Part shown: positions 45,407 through 57,110 of the stretch, one piece after another | Numbering within the stretch: position 1 is the stretch's first letter | How the letters are laid out: each line of letters opens with the position of its first letter | Origin: Saturnia japonica | Taxonomy: Eukaryota > Arthropoda > Insecta > Lepidoptera > Saturniidae | Assembly (NCBI GenBank): GCA_033032175.1 | Contig: CM065331.1 | Span: 8,308,370-8,372,369, forward strand | Reading direction: 5' to 3' | Length of the DNA: 64,000 nt | Translations under genes and position numbers: made by a program | The notes under the pieces: generated by a model | Databases searched by the model: none | What the model was told of the DNA's origin: nothing | Seen by the model: only the letters and a program-made list of their open reading frames with translations

Positions 45407-46442
45407 TAGGGTTGTCCAATATCCGGCTTTTATCCGAACCGTCCGGAATTATTTCGCGAATGTTATGCCCAGGCTAAACGTACCGTCTTTCCTGTGCAGT
45501 CATGACTATACAAAAAAGACAGAACACCGTACAGTGACTACGTATGCAAACTGGACTACGCAGTGCAATCTTCAGAATGTCAACGATTGCACTAGTCGCC
45601 TGCGCGAGCTACGGTATTACCGTCCAGACGCACGCTCTTACTTGCGCAAACTGGTTTGTAGACGTGGGCGTTATTTCACGTCACCAGATACAATAACTAG
45701 CTACGCGGCCACCTAACCGAATCACTAGTTTCGAGTCAAATTACAAGTAGTGATTTTTGTAAATGCGTTATTACCGTTACTGTGATTGTTAGGTGTGAGT
45801 AGTGTGAAATGTGTGTAAAAATTTAAATAACCAAACAAACAAAATAACTGTTATCTGTAAATAAAAGTGCAAAAACAAATGACAGTGAGAACGTTGAAAA
45901 AGTGCAAATAAACTGTAAATATATCAAACGTGTAAATATCAATCATCATTGTATATACAATCAAATTAACTTTGAAATATGCCTGCATTAATAATTTTAT
46001 TAATATCATAGTTACATATTAAACACTAATCAATCAACCATAATTACATTTAACGCAGTCAGTCCTAAGCCTGAATAAAGTATGAAGGGAAGTTAATTTA
46101 TTGATTTAACTATATAGCTACAAACACTTAGATAGGTAGGTACCTAGTGATTTAATTTATATTTCGTTTGGTGCGTAACTGTATAGTTGGTGGAGGTATT
46201 TATGCAAACAATCACAGTAGCTGAATAAAAATAGCTAGTTACAAAAATCACTAGTTTTGAAACAGGTGACACCCCCAAGTCACTGGCTTCGTTACGTTTC
46301 TTGAAAATGACGTAACTACGCACGTCTACTGGTTTGTTCAGGCATGGTCGCAGGCAAGACCGTGCATATGGCCGAGGCTAATTAGTGTTAATTACAAAAA
46401 CAAAATTATCCGGCTTTATTATCAAGACTTCTGGCAGCCCTA
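45407..46442. mobile_element. 1.0-kb DNA element with long inverted ends, TA-flanked
   Basis: The left end TAGGGTTGTCCAATATCCGG and the reverse of the right end (TAGGGCTGCCAGAAGTCTTG, later AAAGCCGGATAATT) are related. Further in, AGTGATTTTTGTAA and TAGACGTG also pair across the two arms (left arm about 45409-45765, right about 46228-46440). Both ends sit at TA. The middle is AT-rich without a transposase. The 104-codon frame (45402-45716) is the left arm, not a gene. Confidence 0.6.
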
Positions 46443-48339
46443 CAAGTGACATATGAAGCGATAACTAAACGACCGGTAATGCTAGCTAGCTGGTTCATTG
46501 TTTTTGCGATGATAATCATGTAATATTACCATCTAATTGATGATTGTAGAGGTATAGAGTCAGGCGACACCATATTGCTTTCTTGCTGATGCAAGTTATA
46601 ATACTGCCAATCCTTATTTTAAACTACACTAAATAATATTCTAAATAAAATTATAGAATAATTAAGAACATTTACAATAAATTTCTTTCTTGACAATAAA
46701 TAAAAAGTTATTTCCATTTAATTAAGAAATTAAAAAAAAAATATATATATTACTTTTTTGTCACAGTATTTTATCTAATTTTCTATTACACATAAGTGTA
46801 CAAATGGAGGACTTAATGCTAAATATCATTTTGTACCAATCTTCCAGGGAAGCAAGAGAATGGTATATGCAAGGTGTGCATAATGATTAATCAACAAAAT
46901 CTAACAGATATTCAACTGCTCCAAGTAGCACCTACGTAGCGAATGCTTGAAGGAGTCGTGCTGCTGTTACGGCAAAAGATCGGTCACGAAAATTAGGATT
47001 CTTAGTCAGATCGCGACTTATTTGTATGGACGGCAACAGCCCAAGCCGAGATTCGGCTATTTTGACACCTTAGCGCTTGTCGCCTCACATTCGCGGTTTA
47101 GTGCTTTCCACGCTCGCTCCCAAACCCGGTGGAGCTATCAAAGCGTGTAATGGATCCAAAAAGAATCGCAGAAATGTGCTTGGTGACTTTCTATAGGTAC
47201 TGAGAATTAAGATTTAGCAGAACCTTGGTTAGGATGATGCCGAGATGTCCTATGACTTAGTAGTACTATCTCATCTGCGACATCTTTAATATTAGCAAGG
47301 ATACGAGTCAATGGGGCTTATACATTCGATATAAAGATCACTATAATACTAAAAAAAAGAAAATATTTATTTCCCAACACGTTTAAAGTTATTTGTCTCG
47401 TTCTTTCTCTTGACAAAAACGATTCGCGTGAAAAGGACAGTACTTGTATGAATTGCATAATACGATCTGGTAAGATAAGATGTTTTAAATTTATACATTT
47501 CTTAAAATATGAAAATATTCAATTTACTGTGTAGATACTTCTTACAATATGACAAATCTGTTTTTTTATTAACATTAGTTTATAATATTATTAACGGGCT
47601 TAATAAGACTTATGATAACTTTATACAAGGTTAAACTTAGAAGATATATATATTAATGAAAATCATTGTTTACGTTGAAATTCTGAACTGAACTAGAAAA
47701 TTCTGGCTTTGTAAAAGTAGCTGCATATTTTAAACCTGGTATCCCAAAACTAGTTGCCCTCCCTTTTTTTTTGTGCATTCAAGCTGCTATGATTTATATT
47801 ATATTATACTTTAATTTGTAAAACGCTTACCGAAATTAGACCAGTTTATCAATCCAAGAGACACAAACCACCTATAGGGGTTGACGGACAACCCGAAACT
47901 GAATGATAACATTTCAGATTTTTCTCTATTTATACGTAAAAATACATCGGGGAAAAACGAATCGACCAATACGGAAGTAGGAAGGATGCGTTTTTACGAC
48001 GTTCCAATTTCAAATTCGCACGCTCCATTAGACGAATATTGTTCCCGCCCTTTTGTGTGCATTTGTTCGACGGTTTTTTTTTGTTTCCCACCCGCTCTAA
48101 TCGATTAAACCGATTGGAGTAAAAAGTTTTTCGTTGTTGTATGTAATTATTTGAATTTGTCGATTAACTTTTTTAAGCGGAAATGTTGAGGGATTTTATC
48201 GTTTCAGATTAACAGTGCGCCTCGCAGTCGATACTTGCAATCGTAAGTGGTAACAACTATATCGAGTAAAAAATGTAATTATTTTAGACTTATCGCTATT
48301 CGACCAGTTGTTTTAATCAACTAAGGAAAAAACAAGTGT
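46443..48339. other. Gene-poor stretch
   Basis: 46850-47150 is less AT-rich and looks low-copy (AAGATCGGTCACGAAAATTA, CCAAGCCGAGATTCGGC), with a 67-codon frame lacking domains. The remainder is AT-rich with no gene. Confidence 0.4.
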
Positions 48340-48545
48340 ACGTTCCGCCTAATGATAAGCGGTTACCCTCGCATATGGACGCTTGTAATACCAGAGATGT
48401 CACAAGCGCGTTGCCGAAATTGAACACCTAAAAGGATCTCTGGAAACCTTACTCACCGTAAGAACACATCACAACGCAATTTGGCTGCGATTTTCTGTAG
48501 GGTGGAGGTATTCCACAAGTCGGTCTGCCTAGTGCACCGATGGGA
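48340..48545 (+). repeat. Repeat N
   Basis: TTCCGCCTAATGATAAGCGG, TATGGACGCTTGTAATACCA, GTCACAAGCGCGTTGCCG and the later TCTGTAGGGTGGAGGTATTC form a repeat I know as common in Lepidoptera. Fragments also lie at 20885 (reverse) and 22025. Confidence 0.6.
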
Positions 48546-48687
48546 TCAAGTAAATACCAAATAGAACAATTTCATTGTCCCGCATAACCACAACATCGTC
48601 GACGATTGCATTGTAAGAGAAGCTGAGGCAATTCTATGGTAAGTTCTATGCTTTCAAAAGCAATACTTCAGTACCCTTTTCCAAGTA

Positions 48688-49042
48688 CTAGCGATCGCCC
48701 TAAGGTCGAAATTCGACTAGCGAGTTTTTGTTCATACACTATTTTCTGTTTGACATTTACAATATTCATAAACAATGAGTATTATCTAGGTGCATCACTT
48801 GCTTGTCACTTTTCGTTGAGTGACAATGTTAATATTTTGGGGCGTCTAAGTTCAGTGGCACTGGTCGGAATAGGATTCGCAGTATTAATTTAATATATTA
48901 GTAACAGATATTATAAATTTATTTTAGCTTTCTGCACTCCTTCTCCATATAAACTTTAACCATGCCAAATCTCACAGTCTTTCGTGCACGCAATACGCTT
49001 AAAAAGGTACCGAAAGCTTTAGTTCACGTATTAATTTATAGA
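48688..49042 (-). mobile_element. Helitron-like family A, full-length minus copy
   Basis: On the minus strand it starts TCTATAAATTAATACGTGAA at 49042 and ends CTAG at 48691-48688. 355 bp, the same length class as 12961-13317, with the GTCG..CGAC-type terminal hairpin decayed. Confidence 0.78.
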
Positions 49043-49082
49043 AAATCTATTTTAATTCAAAAGATCAAAAGCATAATATAAA

Positions 49083-49794
49083 ATGTCCAACGAAAGAATT
49101 GACATCGTCGTAGCCCAAAGGACCGTAAGAAGTTGTTTTCTATGGAGTAACAAAACAAAAATAGCTCCAAAAATTATATTCCATATGAAAACACCATTTT
49201 TGATAATAATATATTTTTTTCTAGCTTATGCTCGATTTCTGGGGTTCCTAATTAACAGCTCATTAGCTATTGATTCCATATAGATAACTGTAGCTTAAAG
49301 CAAGTTTATCTCATCATGTGTTCCTGAATACATTTGTGACTGACTATTCGACAACTATCTATCCATTAAGTAGTTCAATAAGCTGCCACTAGATGGAACT
49401 ATTACGAAATTCATCATAAAATGTACATACTTATTCTGGTTTCAACTGGGAACAAAATAATTCGTACGTATTAGAAATGTAATTTAATTTTTTACTAAGT
49501 TAGAAGTAAAATATATTAAAATTAATATGAATACCAAAGAAATTTAACTGAAATCCTTTTTCAGTTTTACTGATAATATTTGTTGGTTTCTCAGTCATAT
49601 ATATCTTGGTGTCTACTGTATGCTTTTGTGAGATCAGACGTCAAACAACTATCCGATAGACGATAAACGCTCGATTTTAGTTAGTCAAGTTGAACCAAGT
49701 TTAACTGAAGTTTATCGTATGATGGTTGGTGTCTTCAGAAATGTAATTTGATGAGATATTAAACTGATAGCGCTATGGAACAGATAATAATCAC
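49083..49794. other. Unassigned stretch between two Helitron-like copies
   Basis: A 66-codon frame at 49083-49283 has no domain I recognise. No other feature. Confidence 0.35.
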
Positions 49795-49799
49795 ATCAC

Positions 49800-50170
49800 A
49801 TTATATAAATTTTAATACGAGAAGCAAAAGCTTTCCGAACCTTTTTAAGCGTATTGCGTGCACGGAAGACTGTGAGATTTGACATGGTCAAAGTTTATAT
49901 GTAGAAGGAGTGCAGAAAGCTAAAATATATCTATAATATCGGTTACTAATATATTAAATTAAATTAAATTAATACTGCGAATCCTAACCGGACCAGTGCC
50001 ATTGAACTTAGACCCCCCAAAATATTGACATTGTCACTCAATGAAAAGTGACAACAAGTGACGTAAATAATACTCATTGTTTAGGTTCATGAATACTGCA
50101 AATGTCAAACAGAAAATAGTTTATGATCAAAAAGTCGCTGTTCGAATTTCGACCTTAGGGCGATCGCTAG
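49800..50170 (+). mobile_element. Helitron-like family A copy
   Basis: ACGAGAAGCAAAAGCTTTCC, GCCATTGAACTTAGACCCCC and GGGCGATCGCTAG; CTAG at 50167-50170. The 5' end is slightly diverged. Confidence 0.72.
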
Positions 50171-50628
50171 TTAACATTGATGGGTAACTTTATCCTATCG
50201 CACTACCGTAATATGATAAAGCAGCACTCCATTTTTTACCCTCTTCTAACACGCAAGACTTCCAAGACAATTTGGAAATATATTACATATATGTAATTTC
50301 AAAGATGTTTTTATTCAAAATAGTTTTCTCAGATAGACAAGTAGAAAAAAAAATTATTGATGGTTTCAACAAAATTGACCACCATTTTACTATTTCATTA
50401 CTATTCTGTTTATCCCAACGTCTATCATGAATTACCTGACGGTTGGAAGAACGTAAGACCGCGGTTAACGCAATATTTCGACCTAATGGGCATTTTGCCA
50501 AATGTCAAAAATTGTCTCCTGTGTGCCAAGCTTTATCAGCAACATGGAAATATCATAATCATTATAAAATTTAAAAATAAAAATAGCGTATACATGCCAC
50601 GACAGAGAAGATTGTATGTGACATAGAT

Positions 50629-51409
50629 TCGAATATCCATATATTTAATACTTGAAGAGAAAACTTCGGACTCCTTTTTAAGCATATTGCGCGCACGGAC
50701 ATGTGTGTGTTTTGGCATGGTTAAAATTTATATGGAGGAGTGCACAAAACTAAAGATATATAATTTATAAGTATTACCAATACATACATTAAATAACTAC
50801 GAATACTACACCGACCAATGCCATTAAACTTAGACCCCTCGAACCACTGATATTGTCATTCGAGTGAAAAATGACACCAAAACTATCCGTTGTATCATAC
50901 TGAATCCACGGGTTCACTGTATGTTTAAAAATTAAAGTAAATTATTGAGTAATATTAATCTATAGATAAACTGTCTAAAACAATACAAATTTGGAAAAAG
51001 TATGTAAATGTTTATTTATTTAATTTTCCCTTTGAAACATTTTTTTTCTGTGAGTCACGTGATTTGAAACGCCGATTAGAAAACGTGTCGTCACAATTCT
51101 GGATATATGAACGTTAGACTCTTGCGCGAGTTGTTACACTTATCACTGTCATCATACAAGATGACATGTAAAATGAATGGTGACGTCACAGGACCACAAT
51201 GCAGCGTATTTGTGGCGTATTTATTATTTAAATAAAAATATATATTTTTAAATCACTATTTATAATGTATTTATGGAAAAAAATATTCAGAGGTATTATT
51301 TTCATCATATAAAGTATTTAAAACAATTTTTCAAAAGTTGTCAACTCCCGGCCTACGTAAAACAGGTAATAAATAGCATATGATCAAAAAATCAGTGGGC
51401 GACCGCTAG
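50629..51409 (+). mobile_element. Diverged Helitron-like family A copy split by an insertion
   Basis: 50629-50935 covers the 5' part (TTTTTAAGCATATTGCGCGC, GCCATTAAACTTAGACCCCT) and 51360-51409 the 3' end (CATATGATCAAAAAATCAGT, CGACCGCTAG). The intervening 430 bp are unrelated AT-rich sequence. Confidence 0.6.
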
Positions 51410-51995
51410 TTAAAATGGATGTGTGGTGTTATTAGAATGAATAAGAACAGGAGGAACATCAGAGGAACTACGAAAATACCAACAGTCGAGGAGTATTAGG
51501 TTCGCGTGATATGGACATATCATGAGAAGGAATGAAAGCCTAGTTCAGGCGCTAGGTTTCATTAATTAAGAACAAAAATATTGTATTTCCTATAAATAAG
51601 CCTCATATATTTTTGTATCTTATTATGGTCAAATAAAGTTATTATTATTATTTTAGAACAGGAAGAATGATAATTATGAAGGCACGTTTAAGGTAGAAGA
51701 GGTATATACCTCAGTATCAGGACACAGTGAAAACTCTTTACAGATTCCTCTTTACATGGAGGAGTAAGACTGGTGGAATACCTCCACCACCCTACAGAAG
51801 TTCACAACTAAATAACCTAGTATTCCCCGAGCTCTTTGGGGATGGGGGTTTCAAGGTCGAAAAGAAATGGATGGATTGTGTGAAGAATAATATGCGTAAA
51901 AAGGTGTCAATACTGAGATAACAGATCATAGAGTGGAAGAAAAAAAAACATATTTTGCCGACCCTACTCAAGTAGGATAAGGGGTAAGAAGAAGA
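51410..51995 (+). pseudogene. LINE ORF2 3' end, decayed and interrupted
   Basis: Broken frames include H-x-R-R-N-E-S (about 51520) and W-M-D-C-V-K-N-N-M-R-K-K (51869-51904), then the equivalent of A-D-P-T, and TACTCAAGTAGGATAAGGGG with an AAGAAGAAG tail. It parallels 32620-32890. AT-rich sequence near 51560-51655 is inserted within it. Confidence 0.6.
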
Positions 51996-52016
51996 AGATA
52001 CTTTTCTATATGGACG

Positions 52017-52255
52017 ATAATAACAAAAAAGGAAACCAGCTTCAATAATTTTGAGGAGTTTTGAGAAGTTGAAGCTGCAATGTCATTGCGATTAAAATGG
52101 GACCCCACCCCTTGAGGTTTTCTCTTTCAGCCAAAAAAAGAAGCATCGAAATCGGTTCATAAACAAAGAAGTTATGGCTGATCATCCATAACAAAGAAAA
52201 TGCAATCGAAATGAGAACCACCTCGTTTTTTTTGGTAGTCAGTTAAAAATATTAA
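52017..52255 (+). repeat. Dispersed repeat L
   Basis: GGAAACCAGCTTCAATAATT, ATCGAAATCGGTTCATAAAC and CTCGTTTTTTTTGGTAGTCA match 18345 and 34215. This copy shows the GT(A)GTCAGTTAAAAAT end. Confidence 0.65.
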
Positions 52256-53064
52256 TTAACATGCGATAACACAGTAAACATGAGGTTTAAAAACCCAGGA
52301 TACATCGATGTCCGAAGCTGCTGCATCGATTGACCTAGATTTAAAATTGTCCTAGATTCCCGCCTAGCTCGTCGCACCTGTCTGAACTTTATGACTATTA
52401 TTTACAATACACGCAACGCTTTACACACGTACCTAGTAACATGAAAATGGTAAAATTCGCACAATTTCAATTTCAAATTCGAACAAGAAAGTTTGCAAAT
52501 TCTTACCTTTGCCGTAGGTACCGTGTCAACGTGTAATGTACTCCCTCCATGCTGTGTTCCTCCTTCCTATCGTGTCTCCTCTGCAAATCTACAGGTGCGT
52601 CCGCGGACGCTGACAGATGGATCACCACGAGCCGTCCCACACGTATGTAGGTCGATCAGTCTTTCTCGACAAACGCAATACGCACGTAACGTTTTAAAAA
52701 AATAGATATTGAGACCGTAGCGTCCGCAGCTATTTATTTATTTAGTACTATTAACTATTACTTGAGTGCGTATCGCAGTAGAGATATTAACAACTACATA
52801 TACAGCTTTTAGCAACTCGGGTAAAAATGAAATCCTTTGATCCCTGCCACAAAAACCGACAACAATCCGATTCGAGGCGGACGCATCCGAAGATGACGCA
52901 GATGCATTAAACTGTTAACGTGTAGAGGAGAGTTAACATTGGTTCCATTAAACGAGGCGTGAAGAGGCATTTCAGCAGAAGTTTATCGCCGACAGTCACC
53001 GTTTGTTTCTGGACTGTACCGTACTTACAATCAGATGATGTACAGTCATTATGTCGAGCAATCT
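52256..53064. other. Low-repeat stretch, no gene call
   Basis: 52490-52930 is less AT-rich and appears unique (GTGCGTCCGCGGACGCTGAC, CCACGAGCCGTCCCACACGT). A 70-codon frame at 52493-52705 has no recognisable domain. It could be untranslated or regulatory sequence of an unseen gene. Confidence 0.35.
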
Positions 53065-53562
53065 ATACAATTAATAAAATTGAAGCGTTTGTTTGTAATG
53101 TCATCATAACAGCTTTTTACTAAATTTATATGAAAGTATATACGACGACACCTAAAACAAAAAACCTATTATTACAATTTTTGCTTGTCTGTTTGTTCCG
53201 GGTAATCTCCGAAACGGTTGGACCGTTTTTGACGGGACTTCACTGGCAGATAGCTGATTTTATAAGGAGTAACTTAGGCTACTTTTATTTTAGAAAAAGG
53301 ATTTGGGTTCCGCGCAAATAATAAAAACTGGTCATAGTTAATCAATTCGTACGTTTAAATAACTTACACTGAGTAAGCCCTAAGAGATATTATATCAAAG
53401 TTATATTAAATTACTTAATGATATTTGTAGATCTTAAAAGATCTAAAAAAAAATCAGCGAGAGTATATTATTATGTTTATCTTCTAAGGATCATCGCAAT
53501 AAACATTTTTGTTTTTAAAATGACCTGGAGCGGGAGGTAGCATTATTCGCTACTATTTATTA
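53065..53562 (-). repeat. Dispersed repeat B, minus copy
   Basis: Reverse of 36101-36613: ACAATTAATAAAATTGAAGC, GTAATCTCCGAAACGGTTGG and GGAGTAACTTAGGCTACTTT. Decayed at the ACTAGCTGTG end. Confidence 0.7.
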
Positions 53563-53989
53563 CAAGCCCATACATAACTTGACAATTAATAAACATCATG
53601 TTCACACACATACCTACATTTAGGCCGAATATAAACGGATTTAAGACCCTCTTTTTTTCGTTGTCTGCTTCACGTGAAATGCCCCCCTTGGCTTTTGTTT
53701 AGACGAAGTCTCCACTCGAAACTCCGCGTCTTTAAGAGTTGTTGATTGTACGCATACAGTAATAAAGTCCGCTCGCGACTACACCGAATTCATAATTCTA
53801 TTAGGGCAATTATACTGAACGATCTACCGGGATTTTTGTCAATATTCAGTGCAGTACAATAAGGAATCGGGTATGCAGGATCCCATCAAGGGCGAATTGT
53901 CGATCCGATCGCCTACAACGCAACGATAGCGTAGTTTACCTTCAATAGCCGTGTGACGAGCACGGAGAGCAGTCGTATGCGTAACGTTA

Positions 53990-54062
53990 GCCGTTCGTAT
54001 AGTCAACCCTACTATTGACCCGAAAGGGCGCGGGTTCAATCCCAGCACATAACTTTTTTTTA
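53990..54062 (+). mobile_element. tRNA-like SINE head related to G
   Basis: AACCCTACTATTGACCCGAA and GGGCGCGGGTTCAATCCCAG (B box) parallel the SINE G head at 31030-31079. A T-run follows at 54054-54061, as at Pol III ends. No full cloverleaf. Confidence 0.45.
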
Positions 54063-54550
54063 AATAGTTTTTACTCGTATTCTTAACATAGAATATTTTA
54101 TTATTTTCAATATATCTTTTATTGTCATTTTTACAAAACCGTCGATACCAACCGATTTTCAAACAATCCGTTCCTATTATATTACAATTTTATACGATCA
54201 TAATGTATTAATATAAAGCAAAATATGACTACAATACTTATTAAAGAAAAAAACACTGTTGTGAATACTGCAGTCACAACAAAAATTAATTTCTGTAGTT
54301 TCGACAGTGTCAGCGCCATGATTAGATACGTACGCATTTGTCGACGTTCGTTTTTAAACTGAGGTAGCAGTATATTATTGTAGCTCTGTGAGATAGGGAC
54401 CGGAATGGCAGTGTGGTGTAATTGCGAGGCACAATCCTGCGGCCAAGTCCCCCTCCGAAAATCGGTTGTGGAAGATCGTGCAATGTAATAAACCCCTTAT
54501 GGTTGTACCACAGTTGTGACCAGATCACTGCCTAATTAATGGTTTTTTAA
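54063..54550. other. AT-rich stretch, no gene seen
   Basis: 54390-54530 is slightly less AT-rich with a short minus-strand frame, but no domain or repeat is recognised. Confidence 0.35.
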
Positions 54551-54790
54551 GCGACTGCGAAGAAGGAGTATTATATCTTCGAGCGTATGTCTTTTTTTTT
54601 TTGGCACGCTCTGTAGCCTAAACGGCTTGATGGATTTTAGCAAACGACGTGTCGTTAGATTCGTCTTAATTGTGGGAGTGACATAGGCTATATAATATTT
54701 AAGTACGAAGCTTGGGAATCAAATAAAAATCAAACACAGAAACTTTTTTCTAAATCTAATATTTCTATTGCAGTTGAGTCTTTTGTTTCA
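54551..54790 (+). repeat. Dispersed repeat C, opposite orientation
   Basis: TTGGCACGCTCTGTAGCCTA, AACGGCTTGATGGATTTTAG and TTCGTCTTAATTGTGGGAGT are the reverse of 19251 and 42233. Confidence 0.7.
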
Positions 54791-55011
54791 TTTTTGAATA
54801 ATTTCGCTTGTTTAATATAAATATAATTTGATTAACACTGACCGACATCGTGCCAACTGTGACTGTGCAGCGAGGTCAATGGTTCAAATCTCAGGTCAGG
54901 CGCGACCGGTTGATAAACGCTTTTAAAATACGTAATATTAACGAGGTAAATTTACAAGGTACGTGATATAAAATATCGTGTACTGCAGTGAGTGTTGCCA
55001 TATATATTACA

Positions 55012-55252
55012 CTAGCTGTGCCCCTTCGGTTTCACCCGTGTTAATTTTATCTGAAAAACACCGCGCCGCTAACGCACCCGTGTAGTCTATCATAATTGTT
55101 CTTCCCGCAATAACAAATTTTCTTAATTTTTCATTATCTCCTAAACTATGTATCCAAATAGTATACCTACTCTAAAGAGCATTAACTTCTTAAAATTGTC
55201 TTTACGATGAAGTAAATTTCGTTCGTAAGGATTAATATCCCATGTCTAAAAA
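55012..55252 (+). repeat. Dispersed repeat H
   Basis: ACTAGCTGTGCCCCTTCGGT, TTCACCCGTGTTAATTTTAT and GCTAACGCACCCGTGTAG. Related reverse copies are at 33236 and 17405. Confidence 0.6.
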
Positions 55253-55344
55253 TAATGCTTATAAATCATTTTTTAATTTTCAACAAATCTTTGTCGCAAA
55301 ATACTTTATTGTGGCTTATTTATAAGAGATAGATGCCTAAGATG

Positions 55345-55560
55345 AGGTTTACCTGTACAGGTATAAATGCGCGGATCGACCGTGCGTTTAAACATGTATA
55401 GACACGAACACGAATAAAAAAAATCGTTTCAATTTTCCCCGATCTCCTGCGCAGGTTTAAAAAACTGCACATTACACGCGATTGGAATCAATAAACGCTC
55501 GGGTCGACCTGTCCTGGCACACCTGTCCGGTAGACCGTCGCGTGTGGTGCCGGCTTTATT
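55345..55560. promoter_or_regulatory. CpG-rich patch with E-box-like palindrome
   Basis: ACCTGTACAGGT at 55351-55362 is a perfect 12-bp palindrome, overlapped by TATAAA at 55362-55367. GACCTGTCC and CACACCTGTCCGG follow at about 55507-55531. CAGGT(G) cores are Snail/bHLH-type sites. No gene start is visible, so function is inference. Confidence 0.25.
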
Positions 55561-55614
55561 TTTTTAGTAAATAATAAAATGAAAGACGATGAATTCATCC
55601 ATTTAAATTTTCAT

Positions 55615-55800
55615 GAAGATTGCTCAGTGGTAGTATGTTCGGTCACCACGACAATCGACACGGGTTCGAAATGTTCGAATCCCATAATGAGCCCGAGCTT
55701 TCGGGGAAATAAAACGTGGTGATAAAACCCTAACATGGTGGGAGGACTTTTTCTAATGCCCGTCTGGCTAGCTACCACTCTCAAGTTATAAATTTACTAA
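55615..55800 (+). mobile_element. tRNA-headed SINE E, 3' truncated
   Basis: Clearest tRNA-like head of the family: TTGCTCAGTGGTAGTATG (A box, 55620-55637) and ATGTTCGAATCCCATAATG (B box), then GATAAAACCCTAACATGG and GGCTAGCTACCACTCTCAAG. The 3' third is missing. Confidence 0.75.
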
Positions 55801-56570
55801 TAGAGAATTGGAAACACCAAAAAAAAGCAATAAATATGCATAAGAATAATACGAAATATTAAAAATCAAAAGTATCACTTTATGCAATGTGAGGAACAAA
55901 ATTAAACTAGAATAAACTGACCAAAACAGTATAAATAATTCATACACGGCAACACAAATTTAAAAAAATCTCTGGTTTCTAAGCGATTGGGAAGTTTTTG
56001 GCGGAAACTTGTTATGCCATGTGGTGTTTTTTTTATATTTTATATTAATTCATAAATATGAGTTAATGTGCCCTGCCCTATATTATTTAATTTTATACGA
56101 TGTAATTTGATTATTATTAATTATTATGCACAAGTGAAATGGATTATAAATAATAATTAGGAATATGCATTTTAAGTCACCACGAAAACTCCCTGCCCAG
56201 TTTTAACAAAGGGGGAAATTACGAGAATACTAAAAAAAAATGTTGGTTGATTTGTATAAACACAGTTAACACATTAATTAAAAAGAAAAAAACGATCGAG
56301 ACATGCATATGACGTGCACATCGCTGGCCCAGTGACCTGCAAGCAATAAAACTGACCCACCCACACGGCAATGTATTACGTTATAATCCACATTAACGTG
56401 CATAACACTAAAAATAGAGCAATAAAGATAGATCAGTGTGTCACTTGAGTGGAAATAATATGCCGGTGCGAAATTCTCTTACATTTAACTCATCTACAAA
56501 TACAAAATATGTCTAAATCTTTCAAATACCTAAATTGAGAAAATGCTCTAAGAGAAAAGTAGGTATTTCA
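55801..56570. other. AT-rich stretch, no gene seen
   Basis: No supported coding region, RNA gene or assigned repeat. Confidence 0.4.
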
Positions 56571-56574
56571 AATC

Positions 56575-56760
56575 TATACTAATAATATTATAACGCTGAA
56601 GAGTTTGTTTGTTTTGTTGAACGCGCTAATCTCAGGAACTACTGGTTCGAATGGAAAAATGTTTTAGTCTTTGATAGCCCATTTATCGAGAAAGGCTTTA
56701 GGTTAAATAACATCACGCTACGACCAATAGGAGCGGAGCATCAATGAAAAATGTTGCAAA
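56575..56760 (+). repeat. Dispersed repeat I
   Basis: GAAGAGTTTGTTTGTTTTGT, CGCGCTAATCTCAGGAACTA and ACATCACGCTACGACCAATA match 27160 and 32945. Confidence 0.65.
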
Positions 56761-56880
56761 AACGGGGAAAATGTATTCATTTTGAGAGCTTCCATTATGT
56801 GAGGCAGACGAAGTTAGATTAGACGAGATTAGGATATTAGGCATTTTGTATTTGCATTTCAAGTACTACATGTATTTCAA

Positions 56881-57110
56881 ACTAGCTGTGCCCGCGGCAT
56901 CGCTGGCGTGGACGACAAAGTAACACTTAATAATAACGAAAATTGTAGTTTTTTTTAATCTTGAACAACTTTTCATTGAATGAAGATATCGTGTTTTTTT
57001 TATAACGATCAAGTAAGTATCTAATGAGTAAAAAAAAATAGATCAAAATCTATCCCGTAGTTTTTGCGTGATGCGCGCACAACGGCAAACTTCAATCATT
57101 TATTTTCTTG
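56881..57110 (+). repeat. ACTAGCTGTGCCCGCGGC-type repeat
   Basis: Starts ACTAGCTGTGCCCGCGGCAT, continues CGTGGACGACAAAGTAACAC and ATCAAAATCTATCCCGTAGT. Related to 14623 and 44385. Confidence 0.55.

Noticed and set aside
53990..54062. Possible tRNA gene ending in a T-run
   Set aside because: A B box and terminator-like Ts exist but acceptor and anticodon stems do not pair. It resembles the SINE G head.
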